Shown here piece by piece: positions 22,191 to 34,300 of a stretch of 64,000 nt of DNA. A program made the position numbers and the translations under genes. Under the pieces are notes generated by a model. It was not told where the DNA came from. It made no database searches and was given only the letters and a program-made list of their open reading frames with translations. Within the stretch, counting starts at the first letter, position 1; each line of letters starts with the position of its first letter. The stretch is from Arabidopsis thaliana (lineage: Eukaryota; Streptophyta; Magnoliopsida; Brassicales; Brassicaceae), in assembly GCF_000001735.4 (NCBI RefSeq), contig NC_003074.8:16995261-17059260 (forward strand), given 5' to 3'.

Positions 22191-22565
22191 TCACTGTTTA
22201 AGATCAAACTTATTAGGGCAAGTACAAGACAAACATTTCCATGTGAATCGGACCACAAATCCCTTAAGTGACGCCCTTTTACTCGTCCTCATATCTTTCT
22301 TCGCCAACTTCTTCCTCCCTGCTCCTCCGCCACCGTCTTCGTTCTCCTCTTTTCTTGAGAACGTATAGCTCCTAAGATACATTTGCCTACAAGATAAACT
22401 TTCCACCGCCGTAGTACGACGCGGACTACCGTCTTGGCTGATAGACTGTACGAACTCTACCTCAGCCATCGGCCACTTGTGAATTTTGGCGTGAGTTCTA
22501 CCAGGCCGGACACAAATGGCATTGTTTTTGATGTTTACACAATCACCTATGCATTTCGATGCCAT
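22191..22565 (-). CDS. Small unknown protein, 124 aa (paralog of previous gene)
   Basis: Frame of 124 residues from the ATG at 22565, chosen because MASKCIGDCVNIKNNAICVR matches the start of the 141-aa neighbour; an upstream in-frame ATG at 22700 adds a low-complexity leader crossing a poly-T tract and is unlikely. Shared with the neighbour: KWPMAEVEFVQSI, SCRQMYLRSYTFS, the acidic/Gly stretch and the basic ending (RFTWKCLSC). By order it should be AT3G46310. Same orientation and close spacing point to a tandem duplication. No function assigned. Confidence 0.7.
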   Translation of the reverse strand: MASKCIGDCVNIKNNAICVRPGRTHAKIHKWPMAEVEFVQSISQDGSPRRTTAVESLSCRQMYLRSYTFSRKEENEDGGGGAGRKKLAKKDMRTSKRASLKGFVVRFTWKCLSCTCPNKFDLKQ

Positions 22566-23460
22566 GGCCGAATCTCTCCAATGTTTTTTTTTTTTTTTTT
22601 GTGAATGTTGGTTTTTGCTAGATAAAATTAACAAGTTGTAGTGTGAGTAATTATGGAGAGAGATTTGTGGTAATAATATATCTTTTTTTATTTTTGGCAA
22701 CGATTATTATTGACTGAAAAAGTATGACTCAATTAATTAACGTGACTTCCATACTTTCTCCTTAACATGTCATTAAGTAAACAATTGTCTTGTGTATGAT
22801 AAAGGAAATATTTACATGTGTTTCATCAATATAGTCAAGAATATTTTTTTCATAGTCATTAATAATAATCATAATTTTTGGCATAATAAAGGAAAGATTT
22901 GACTGACCAAAAAAAGAAAGAAAATTTTGACAACAAATTTGACTGATTTATAACAAAATTATGTGTAGCTAATTTGAAACATTTCGATTAATGTACCTAA
23001 TCAGATTACTGAACTTGTTCGGTCAACCCAAAATCCTGCTTACTATATAACCTAATCAGTCGATCCTGAAGATAATAACACATCAACTGATTGTGATAAG
23101 AATTAAAACTCATACACATTTTGGCTAATGTAGAAAATATATTCAAGAAGAGCAAAATGGGCTTCGAACCTGATTTTATGATGGTTTGGTTAATTAGTTT
23201 GTTTGATTTGGACTAATATAGTAATTTCATACAAATTATTTTGTGACTAATATCCATTTTGCATGATTAGGCCATTGCTTCCGTATTTGTCAATGGACAA
23301 AGATGGGCCTAAACGAACCAAGCCATATATCATTTGTGGGCTTAGGCCCATTTATAGGAGAAAAAGTGGGTAATCGTTTTTCTCAAGTCTCGTTCTTTTG
23401 TAGCTAGAGAACTTTTTATATTCGTATGAATAACCATCAAATGCGAGCAATTACGGATTA
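22566..23460. other. Intergenic, nothing recognised
   Basis: AT-rich upstream region of the 124-aa gene. No open frame, repeat or RNA gene that I can support. Confidence 0.5.
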
Positions 23461-24520
23461 GAAAACCTAAAAAAACCGTCATTTATTTTTAATTTTTCCG
23501 TTTAATACCTCTAGTATTTAATTTGGAAAAAAAATACTTTAGTTAATTTTGATTACTTATTAAAACTTTCGTTTTTTTAAAAGTTAGTATAATCTTATCT
23601 TCGAGTTTACTAACGGAATTGTTAATTATGGTTAAAACTTAACTCATGTTAATTATGTAAATAAATACGATCGCTTTTCTTGTTTATACGAATATGTTGC
23701 TGTAGTCAGATGGTTAAACACTTTATTAATTTTTTCTTGAGCCTGTGTTCGAAACCACCTACCTCTTTTTAAACGTTTTTTTTTTTGCTGTTTTTTTTTC
23801 ATCTTCTTCCTCGACTCTTCTTCTCAGTTACTCTTTTCACTCAATCACCATATCTATGGTTTCGCTACTCAGCCTTTTTGTCTTTTTTATTCAAGTTTCT
23901 GACAGATTTACTTAACAATGGAAGCAATTGAAGAATTAAATAGATTTGGGTTTTGATCTAATCTCCTCAAATTCATCTGGGTTTTTCTAATTTCAATTGA
24001 GCCAATACTTATTTTTCTCTCTTCTTTCAATTGAGGTTAAATCCTAGATTTTCTTATTTTTCAATTGTGAAAACTAAAAGAGCGTAATCAGAAATTTCCT
24101 CAATTGCAATGCTAAATATCTAGGGTTTACAATAAAAAGATAATGAATTTTGAAGAAGAAACAGTTTTTAGAAAAAAATAAAAATAAAAAAACGTCTTTG
24201 GAGGAGGCGCCACTCGAACCCAGACCCAAAAGAAAACTAAATCAATGTTTAACCATTTGACTACGACAACATATTAGTATTGTCAAGAAAAGCGATTGTA
24301 TATATATTTAATTACCATGATTTAAGTTTTGACCATAGTTAACGATTCCGTTAGGGTAGTTGACGGAAGTTAACTCGGAAGTACAATTATACCAATTTTT
24401 TTAAAACCGAAAGTTTTAATAGGCAACCAAAATTAACGAAGGTATTTTTTTCTAAATTAAATACTAAAAGTATTAAACGTCCAAATTAAAAATAAATGGC
24501 AGTATTTTTGAGTTTTTTTC
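23461..24520. repeat. Long inverted repeat (arms about 330 bp) with tRNA-like promoter motifs
   Basis: The left arm, about 23461-23800, is repeated in inverted and diverged form at about 24180-24520, around a core of roughly 380 bp. Both arms share CATTTATTTTTAATTT, GTTTAATAC and AGCGATTGTAT-type segments. Each arm also carries TAGTCA(G/A)ATGGTTAAAC (23703-23719, inverted at 24247-24263) and a GTTCGA segment (23748-23753, inverted near 24213), spaced about 43 nt apart, like Pol III A and B boxes. It may be a DNA transposon with long terminal repeats or two facing tRNA-derived SINEs. No convincing target duplication seen. Confidence 0.65.
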
Positions 24521-24782
24521 CCGTCCACATAATCAACAAATCTCTCCGCTATTATGAACAAACCTCATGTCGTTTCTCTCTTAACAATATGGATTGCAAA
24601 GCGTTTTTCCGGTTTAAAATATTATGTTCGTTCACGCAAACGCAAGCCAGTATATCAAAACGCAACCGTGAATATTTATCCGGAACAACATTACAACGCA
24701 AACGCGAATACAAATCGATCTGAAATTCCAAAATGAAATCACTAAAGCAAATCCTAGACAACACTCTAAAACACTAAAATCC

Positions 24783-25097
<315 letters not shown>

Positions 25098-25190
25098 CTA
25101 AAGGAACCTGAATTTTTCTTCGGAAACTTTTCGATTTGAAGATTTAATTGAGATTGAGATGATTTGAGAATCTTGTTAAGAGGAGATGTC

Positions 25191-25199
25191 ATTTATATA
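25191..25199 (-). promoter_or_regulatory. TATA box of histone H4
   Basis: TATATAAAT on the minus strand, about 97 bp upstream of the H4 ATG at 25094, in the only promoter region between H4 and the 3' end of the next minus-strand gene. Confidence 0.6.
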
Positions 25200-25397
25200 C
25201 AAGATGGATCTAATTGATTTGAACCGTCAGATGTGTTTTTAGATCTAACGGTTGCAGATAACGATCCGGGTGAACAATGAGATTACTTATTAGCCGTTGA
25301 TTTAATTTTATCGACGCTTAATATTGTCGATCCCCGTGATGCCTGTAAGTGAAAGTTTATGAAAATTTCAAATAAGCGCCACGGATTGAGGAATATA

Positions 25398-25405
25398 GCG
25401 CCAAA
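25398..25405 (-). promoter_or_regulatory. E2F-like site upstream of histone H4
   Basis: TTTGGCGC on the minus strand matches the E2F consensus TTTSSCGC; a related GTGGCGC lies just beyond near 25377-25383. It is about 300 bp upstream of the H4 ATG, where it could give S-phase expression. Binding is inferred. Confidence 0.45.
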
Positions 25406-25470
25406 TTCTTTTCACCGTTACTAACGAAATTAAATCATCATAGAACAAAAAAAATCGTTATAACATTTCA

Positions 25471-25496
25471 CATATATATATATATATATATATATT
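25471..25496. repeat. (TA)n microsatellite
   Basis: About 13 TA units between the H4 promoter and the 3' end of the MEE39-like gene. Confidence 0.9.
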
Positions 25497-25626
25497 ACGA
25501 ACGGGTAATATTCATATTTAACACAAGTAAATAAAACAAAATTATTTCACAATGGTTAACTAATAACATAAAGTTATACATCGAAAGGTTTGGTTTATGT
25601 CACATTAGAGAAGATCCACGTATATA

Positions 25627-28600
25627 CTATCTTGCCTTAGGCTTCACATCAGTATCAAAGGTCACAGTCACATTAAGCTGATCCGAGCTATGACCAGAGT
25701 CCATGTTTTGATTATTCCTACTTATCCTCGTGTTTTCAGATGCAAGACACTCTTTAAGATTGATGATTACTTGAGACATGTTTGGTCGTTTGACTGAAGA
25801 AGGATTTGCGCATGACATTGCTACTTCAAGAGCTCTCCAGACAGAGTGGGTGTCATAGTTTCCGTGAAGTTTAGGATCCACAATTTGACTAGTATCTCCT
25901 TTCTTGATCACAAATGTAACCCATTCTGCTATGTTAGGGTTTTCACGGGTTTGATCAATCACTCGTTGGTTTGTGATAATCTCTAGTAACAAGATCCCGA
26001 AACTGTAGACATCACTCTTCTCGGATAACTCACTTGTTAAGTAATATCTGTAAAGGCAAGAAAATGGAGTGTGATTCATATAATTTACATTTCTTTAACC
26101 ACTGAATAAATGTAACATACTTGAACATGGTGCAAAATGTTTAATATACTTACTCGGGATCAAGATATCCTAGAGTACCGGCAACAACTGTTGAAACTTG
26201 AGATTGATCGCCTCCTACTTGAAACGATCTAGACAGTCCAAAATCCGCAATTTTGGCCTTGAATTCTTCATCCAACAATATATTTGTACTTTTGACATCT
26301 CTATGCACCATTGCTGGTTTGCATCCAGTATGCAAGTATTCTAATCCTAATGCAGCTTCGATAGCTATTTGCAATCTAGTACCCCAATTTAAAACAGAGC
26401 CACCGTGTTTTCCTACATCAAAAGTTTGTAATATCATCATAAAGCTACACTAAGCATTATGTGAAATCGTAGATTTTTTACAGAATACAACCATTAAATC
26501 AACCATTTTTTAATTAATTATCTTCATTTGGTAATCCATAAAAGATTCAAATGAGTTATATATGTGTTCACCTGATAAATGTTGATGTAAGTCTCCATTA
26601 GACATGTATTCATAGATGAGAGCAAAGTGATCTTGTTCATCACAATATCCAACAAGGTTGACCAAATTTATGTGGTGAACCCTAAGAAGAAGTTCAACCT
26701 GGCGGCAATGTAAAGCAAACACACACAGACATACAAACATTGGCTTAACAAAACATAAAATAATTACATTTTGTTTTGCTTAACACTTAATTATATGTGG
26801 AACAGTTAAAACATATTGTACCTCTGCCTTAAATTCTTTATAGCCTTGTGCTGATGTTTGGGATAGTAGTTTGACAGCTACTTGCTCTGAGCCATTTAGA
26901 TCGCCATGATAAACAACACCAAACCCCCCTTCCCCAAGAGGTCTTTGCAAGTTCTTAGTCATTTCCATAACTTCTGAATAAGTAAACCTTTTCTTTTTGG
27001 TCTTGATCCACGGTTCAGGTTTATTTCCTACATGTAAAGCAAATGTAAGTATATATAGTTAAAATATAGTAATATATGACTGTTTCTTGATTTAAGAAGT
27101 TGTTGTAAATACTCCATACTTGATGACATTTTCTTTTTGAATACAAAAAGGAGGATCACAACAACGATAGCGGCAATGGAAGCGACTGGTGCAACAACCT
27201 TTACCGCAACTTTTTTCTTTGGCTTATCTATGCATGTACTAGATAGACAAAGCTCTTTGTTTCCAAGAACACTACATACGAGAAGTTTAAAATATTTGAA
27301 TTCATATTTCAAGTTGGGAATTGGGATAATGCATGGTTAGTTATAGAGTAAAATCATGTGAGAATCTTTCTTACTTTAACTTTAGCCCCTCCCTTTCTCT
27401 ATCGCGAAGAGCTTGAGGAATTGCACCACTAAGTTTATTCCCGCTCAAGTTTCTGTCGAAGTAGAGGAAAATTCATGTGTACACAAAAATGATTGTGTGA
27501 ACGTAATTAGTAGATAAATCGAGAAAATTTATTACATGACCAACAATGATTTCATAGTGGCTAGAAACTCGGGCACTATTCCACTCAAACTGTTATTTGA
27601 CAAATCCCTGGGATGTGAAAAACAATGAACCCATATATGCTTTGTAATTATATATCAAATATCTGTAGAAAAGAAAAAAATAAACATGCTGCTTTAATTA
27701 ATCACGTACTAACAATACTTACAAACTTTCTAGATGCGCCAGATTCTGAAAGTTAGACACTATAGTCCCACTCAAGCCACTCGATGATAAATTTCTGGTT
27801 ATAATAAACAAATTATAAGTTTAGATTATATATAAGCATGATAATTTAGTAATTTTAAAAGTGTGTGTGACATAGTTAAATCTTACAAAGAAATTATTCT
27901 TGGTGGTGCAGATATATCTGTGATGTTACAATTCAATCCATCCCACAAGAATTGTTTCGGTACGCATGGATCTCCTTGCCAACTGATTCTACTCAGTCCA
28001 TAAGTAGTTCTAATGTTTTTGATAGCAACCACTAGCATAAAATTTGATCGATGCGAAAAAAATATTTAATGAATTAGTTTTCATCGATATGGAAGAACTT
28101 ATAACAAAACAAAATGATAAAATAACTGTCTCTTTTAGTTTGATACCTTCAATTTCATTTGTCTGAGATTGTGGAAGCTGGAGAACTGAGTAAACTTCAA
28201 AAGCATTAAGTAGAGGTGGAAGTGTCGATTTTTGGGTTTTTGTTAACTGCATTCGGCAGATACCTCCGTTGCATTGCCTAGGATTTGTTGTAAGCCAGGT
28301 CATTATTTCAAGATATTTAGGAGTAACACCTCTAGTGTTAATTGTTTCTCCATTCAATATAATGTCGAATTCTCTAGTGTCATTGGCTTTTAGGACTTGG
28401 ATCTCCGAGAAGTGCATGTACAAGTAGATTTGATCATCAGGATTCTCCAAACGCCAAACCATTGTCAGTGCTGCATCAAGATTTGTAGGCGTTGCGGCCA
28501 TCTTAAGAGCAACTTGTGGTGGATCATAGTGATTTTTATTGGACACATTTGAAGTTGTTGAAATTTGATTCCATTCGGGTTGAATATATGGAACCCACGA

Positions 28601-29624
28601 ACGATCATAAACATCTTTCGGGTACCTATCACAACTCACAAATTTTCTCTTAGTATTGGTAACAATAAATTCTTTATCATTTAAATGCATAGATCATGTA
28701 CATATAATATTTTAAGATATATAGACTAGTTATGATTTGAAGTTGAATACGTACCGAAGAAGAACGGTGGCATTGCTAAGATACATGCGAAAATAATATT
28801 TCAAGGAACCAGATTTAGCGATGTAAGTATCATTCGCCAAAGGTCGTAATTCCAAAGCTGATATCATTGGTATAGTTGCCCCTGTCTTAACAAGACAAAT
28901 TTGCAAAGAGTTTGATCTTGGAATGTGAATGATCTCCTTCACTGTACCATCTGGCACTATTTGCAAATCTATTGTTGTCCACTTATTAGGACCGATATGC
29001 ATATCGAATTCAGGGCTAACATTAAGCCCGTCAAAATTTCCATAGAAAAATGTAGCTCTAATAAGGTAGTTCCTCCCTTCTTCCACCCTTAGATCATAGC
29101 AGTTTCGTATTCCATCTGGAAAGTATCGTAGGGTTGCATACTGTTTTAAATTTTCCGATTCAAGATTTTTCGGGATTCTACCGGTCTTTCCACTTTGGAT
29201 GAAATTCTCGTCTGATGAGAACTGTATTCCGGTTTCCGATTCTATGTAAGGTGGCTCATTTAGAGGTAAGCCACAATCTAAACTGATAAAACCTGTTCAG
29301 AATGAAACATATGAGTGGTGGTCATGCGTGGGTGTATAGCCGGGGGAAAGAGTAACGTACGGTAAAATAAAAGTGGTAAGACTTACTATGGCCGGCTCTA
29401 TAGAGATGCCTAACGAAAACTTTCTAAAAAGTGATGTTACTAAGTTTGTTCGGGCGAACTAAAAATCATGTTGTATTCTCCTGAGTTATCTTATAGTTTA
29501 CTAATAATCTTTCTATAGAAACTTAGACGTACATACCTTCTTGATTTTGTCCTTCAGCAAAACGAATGATGAGGAAAACTCCAAACCAAAACAGCGACAG
29601 AAAAACCCAACAAAGATTCTTCAT
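25627..29624 (-). CDS. MEE39: LRR-malectin receptor kinase MEE39, 878 aa
   Basis: Twelve exons: 29537-29624, 28755-29292, 28147-28625, 27887-28031, 27723-27794, 27536-27607, 27375-27452, 27120-27271, 26822-27027, 26572-26698, 26154-26412, 25627-26047. Phases agree and give 878 residues. Signal peptide ([20 protein letters not shown]), malectin-like domain (about 30-365), three LRRs on two 72-nt exons and one 78-nt exon, membrane span (about 515-537), kinase with [14 protein letters not shown] lysine about 594, [14 protein letters not shown] and ADFGLSRS, all intact. I recognise it as AT3G46330, MATERNAL EFFECT EMBRYO ARREST 39, LRR-RLK subfamily I; ligand unknown. Unlike the three plus-strand paralogs it has no intron between ALG and LEYLH. 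Divergent from the next gene. Confidence 0.93.
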
Positions 29625-31397
29625 GATTCCTCCGATCACAATACACGCAGAAAAGGATCGACACAATTATATACTTACGTTTCACTTATATACTAAATGT
29701 AAGGACACACAAATTAAGCTTCTCTAATATGGACACCAATTAAACCAAGCTAAAGTCAACGATATGAGAAAATGAGTGAATATGGAGTTAATAGTTGTTT
29801 CAAGAAAACCAAATGAAGGAGTGAGCAATGATGTCTTCTAGTGAAACATCCAACGTCACAAGATTAATATATTTTAAAAGTACGCGAAAAGTCTTCATGC
29901 ATGCCGTACATGCGTATACGACCAGGTCTTATCACAACCTTGAGTAGAGATTTTGATTGGCACAATCAAATGGATTTGCTAATTCCTTAATTTACAAAAC
30001 ACAACTTGCTTAACTAGACTCTTTTCCATTGAACTTGTCAATCTGCAAAATATTTTGAGGTTTAATATTCATAACCATGACGCATGAAGAAACGTTAAGA
30101 GGGAGTTGACTTTCGGGTGGTCATAGACTTGAATATATACCATTTTCAAACATGTAAAAGTTTTTTTGTGATTTTTATGCAAAGGTGTGCGTCAAGTTGT
30201 TATCCGAAATCGATCAAATAGTCTACACATTCAATTAGAAAACAGTTTTTGAATGGGATTCCAATCCTAGATCCCATAATCATTCTCTTTTGATTCGATC
30301 ATCCTCCAAGGATTTGGTTACCCTTTCTAAGCTCTTTGATATGGCGAGAGGAATATTTTTTAGAGAAGCGTTACCTGGCCTAGGTTGATGCCATTACATC
30401 TTGTCGACTTGTCGTAGGACCTAGGTCAACGATTACAAAGTGCTTTTAGTTAGCAGTATAGTGAAGTGATCTGACTGTATTGGGGCCTGGGCAATATGTT
30501 TGGTCTCTGACTGGATATCACCTTGGTCGAGAGGGCGTGCTCCGCATGTTTATGATGCGGACATCCCCCCGTTACTCCGTACAAGTAGATTAAATTACTT
30601 TGTCTGCTTCTGGTGATTTGGAAGTGGTCTCTCTATTGGAAGGTTATGAGAAGTGGTTCTAGGACTTGTCTCCCGAAAACACTATTATACGGGCCGAGCC
30701 GCCGAAACAGACGGCATATTTGTATTTTCGGGAGGCCGAGGATTTTGCCATCTTTCTATAGAAAAATCTCGGCCAATTTTCTTGATTGATGTGTTGTAGT
30801 GGTCTCGTTTGGTAGGCAGAAAATCACTCTCAAAACAATTAATTTCGAATCCAAGTGCAACATTCAAATGCATATATATGTTAAACCAGTTAAAATGAAT
30901 ATCATCTGGATGTCGCATGCTAACATCCTAATTCATAAACAAGTTAACTTCAATCTTGAACCAAAGTGAAATCGGAGTGGACACCCTCTAGAGTCTAGAC
31001 AGATTTAAACATCGATCGGAACAATTCAAGTCAACGGAAGGCATATCTCACTTTAAATATTTCGGCACTAGCCGTGTTGGTTGGTAAAATCGACTATCCT
31101 CTCCATTGATAGGGTCTTTAAATTTAATGAACAAGTTGAACATTTTCTGACTAATAAACTAATAAATAAAAAATATATTTCCCATTAGAAACTTTCCAAG
31201 AAACTTAAATCTACAGTTAAACTTCTATTTGTAGAAACTGACATGTCCTCACGTTTTTTTGAGGATTATTGTCTTGGTACGGCTTTTACTTGAAATGTCT
31301 AAAGGAATTGTGTGGCGCCATTGCTTATATAAACTTCATTTATGGTTCAGAACTTGGGACCGTGTCTTTCTTGATTTTGCTTGGAAAGTAAGAGGAT
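29625..31397. other. Divergent intergenic region MEE39 / next kinase
   Basis: This holds both promoters. In the middle, 30300-30700 is less AT-rich and includes a short open stretch (SKDLVTLSKLFDMARGIFF around 30310-30365) that soon meets stops; it looks like a decayed coding fragment, perhaps of a transposon, which I cannot identify. Confidence 0.45.
31213..31340 (+). promoter_or_regulatory. Promoter shared in sequence with the two downstream kinases
   Basis: ACATGTCCTCACG, ACTTGAAATGTC and a TATA box (TATATAAA, 31326-31333) followed by CTTCATTTATGGTTCA recur in the same order before the kinase genes starting at 41167 and 54312. TATA to ATG is about 65-70 bp. Confidence 0.5.
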
Positions 31398-34300
31398 ATG
31401 GAGTTTCCCCATTCGGTTTTGTTGGTCGTACTAATTATTGCAACTTTCGCTATTTCTAACCTTGTTCAAGCTGAAGAAGATCAAGAAGGTATGTATCCAC
31501 ATTATTGAGATATGTTTATAGCGTTTCTATAGCTAGCGGAAATTATAAGATTGTCTTACAACAAAATAAACGAATCTTGAATTTGCATCTTCTACCTAAA
31601 GTTGTGAGATTTCAGCCATATTGTAAATTTTATGTTTTGGCCTGAAAATTGTAGAATAATATTTTCTCAAAAAAGTTGTGTAATTCTGTGTTTTATGCTG
31701 TAATTTTTCACTAAAACTACAGAATCTTGTTTTTTTTTTGCAAAAATGTGGAATTGAGATTTTCCGCAAAATATGCGTCTTAAGACCAAAAATGTGGTAA
31801 TATAACGATGATTCTAGGGTTTTGTACAAAAGAACCATCTAACTCATCAAGTTTTAAAATTTTACTTTTTAACTCTGGAGAATAAAGATTAATCATATAA
31901 ATTCAGAAAAATTACATTAAAATTCTTATAGTATATTATAAACGTTTTCACGGCCACATACATTACTTTAAATTGATACAATTGAACTCCTTGTTGCGTG
32001 AGGCTCAATTTTACAAATTTGACGGTAGTGAAATGATTATTTATGATAATAATTGATGGATAACTTATAATATTTTATTCTCATGTATGATTATTTTGAT
32101 CAACTATCTCTAGAAAGTATTCTGTATAGTTTTTTAAATCACTTAGTGACCAATTGGACAGCAGATCATTAGCATTGGTGGAACAAGAAATATTTGTTAC
32201 GGGGTTCATAAATTTAATCGTACCAAAAAAAAAAAATTCTTTAGAAATATATTCTGATTCTGTTTTTTTAAATATGTATTGCTATTAGATTTCTTTTCAA
32301 AATTAAGAAATTAAGAATAATGTCATTTATTTCTACAAACTCCATAATTGAGCCCTTTTTGAATATAAATTTATATGGGTGAGAATCAAAGTAGTATGAA
32401 ATATGCATGTTATCATATTTTTTTACAACGTATTTATATATCTAAACTTAGAAGTATAGTCAATGTCTAAAGATAAATCAAAAGAAATTATATATAGAGA
32501 GATACAGAAGAAAGAAAAAAACAAAAAAAAACATGAAAATATATGGAAAAATGACCCTATAAAGAAATTGGGTGTTAACTTTACTTGTACTTAAAGACAC
32601 CATTGTTCCACTAACCAACGCTTTATTTTTCTGTTTGTTTAGTGACCATTATTTGATCTCTTGCATATCTTCTTAATAGGGTTCATCAGTTTGGATTGCG
32701 GTTTACCCCCAAATGAAGTGTCACCATATATCGAGCCGTTTACTGGACTACGGTTTTCATCAGACTCAAGCTTTATTCAAAGTGGAAAAATCGGTAAAGT
32801 TGATAAAAGTTTTGAGGCCACGACTCTAAAGTCATACATGACGTTGAGATACTTTCCAGATGGAAAACGCAATTGTTACAATCTTATTGTGAAGCAAGGG
32901 AAAACTTATATGATTAGAGCTACAGCTCTATATGGAAATTATGACGGTCTTAATATTAGTCCTAAGTTTGATTTATACATTGGCGCTAACTTCTGGACAA
33001 CACTAGACGCGGGAGAATATTTATCTGGCGTGGTTGAGGAGGTCAATTACATCCCAAGATCAAATTCTTTAGACGTGTGTCTTGTTAAAACAGACACGTC
33101 GACGCCATTCTTATCACTCTTGGAACTAAGGCCTCTAGATAATGATTCTTACCTCACTGGTTCGGGTTCCTTGAAAACTTTCAGGCGGTACTATCTTAGT
33201 AATTCAGAATCCGTTATCGCGTAAGTCTGCTTTAAGATGATATTGAGTTATTTTTGGTTGTTCCTCGTTGATGAGATTTGTTTTGTTATATGAAGCACAG
33301 GTATCCAGAAGACGTCAAGGACAGAATATGGGAACCAACCTTTGATTCAGAATGGAAGCAGATTTGGACCACTCTCAAACCGAACAACTCCAATGGTTAT
33401 CTTGTGCCGAAGAATGTGCTTATGACCGCAGCAATACCTGCAAATGATAGTGCACCGTTTAGATTTACCGAGGAGCTCGATTCTCCTACTGACGAACTTT
33501 ACGTGTACCTCCACTTCTCTGAGGTTCAGTCACTACAGGCCAATGAATCTAGAGAGTTTGACATTTTATGGAGTGGAGAAGTTGCGTACGAAGCTTTTAT
33601 CCCTGAATATCTGAATATCACGACAATTCAAACCAATACTCCAGTTACTTGCCCAGGAGGAAAATGCAACTTAGAGCTAAAAAGAACTAAAAACTCTACT
33701 CACCCACCTCTTATCAATGCCATCGAGTTTTACACGGTGGTAAATTTTCCACAGTTGGAAACAAATGAAACTGATGGTACGTTAGTAACCAATGCAAGGT
33801 TCATATACATAAAAATATCTCTTATGCTGAATCTAACATATTTATTGTTGTGTTTTATGACAGTTGTTGCTATCAAAGATATCAAAGCAACCTATGAATT
33901 GAATAGAATCACATGGCAAGGAGATCCATGCGTCCCACAAAAGTTTATCTGGGAGGGTCTGGATTGCAACAGCAAAGATGCATTAACACTACCAAGAATC
34001 ACTTCATTGTGAGATATTTAAATAGCACAAACTTTTTATCTTTTTTGTTATAACAAACATTTTCTACCTACATCACACTTATTTTTCTGTAACTAGGAAC
34101 TTGTCTTCAACCGGCTTAACCGGAAATATTGCAGCTGGAATTCAAAATCTTACCCACCTTGACAAATTGTAAGTATGCATGATAATAATTACCTCGAGTA
34201 TGTAAGCGAGTAAGCGACTTTTGATTCTTACAAACTTCAGGGATTTGTCAAATAACAATTTGACCGGAGGAGTTCCTGAATTTCTAGCTAGTATGAAGTC

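Noticed and set aside
22566..22700. 45-residue N-terminal extension of the 124-aa gene
   Set aside because: It crosses a T-tract giving a lysine run and is absent from the paralog, which starts at the same internal MASKC.
23703..23757. A tRNA gene
   Set aside because: A- and B-box-like motifs are present but there is no pairing acceptor stem or anticodon arm; kept only as a tRNA-like motif.
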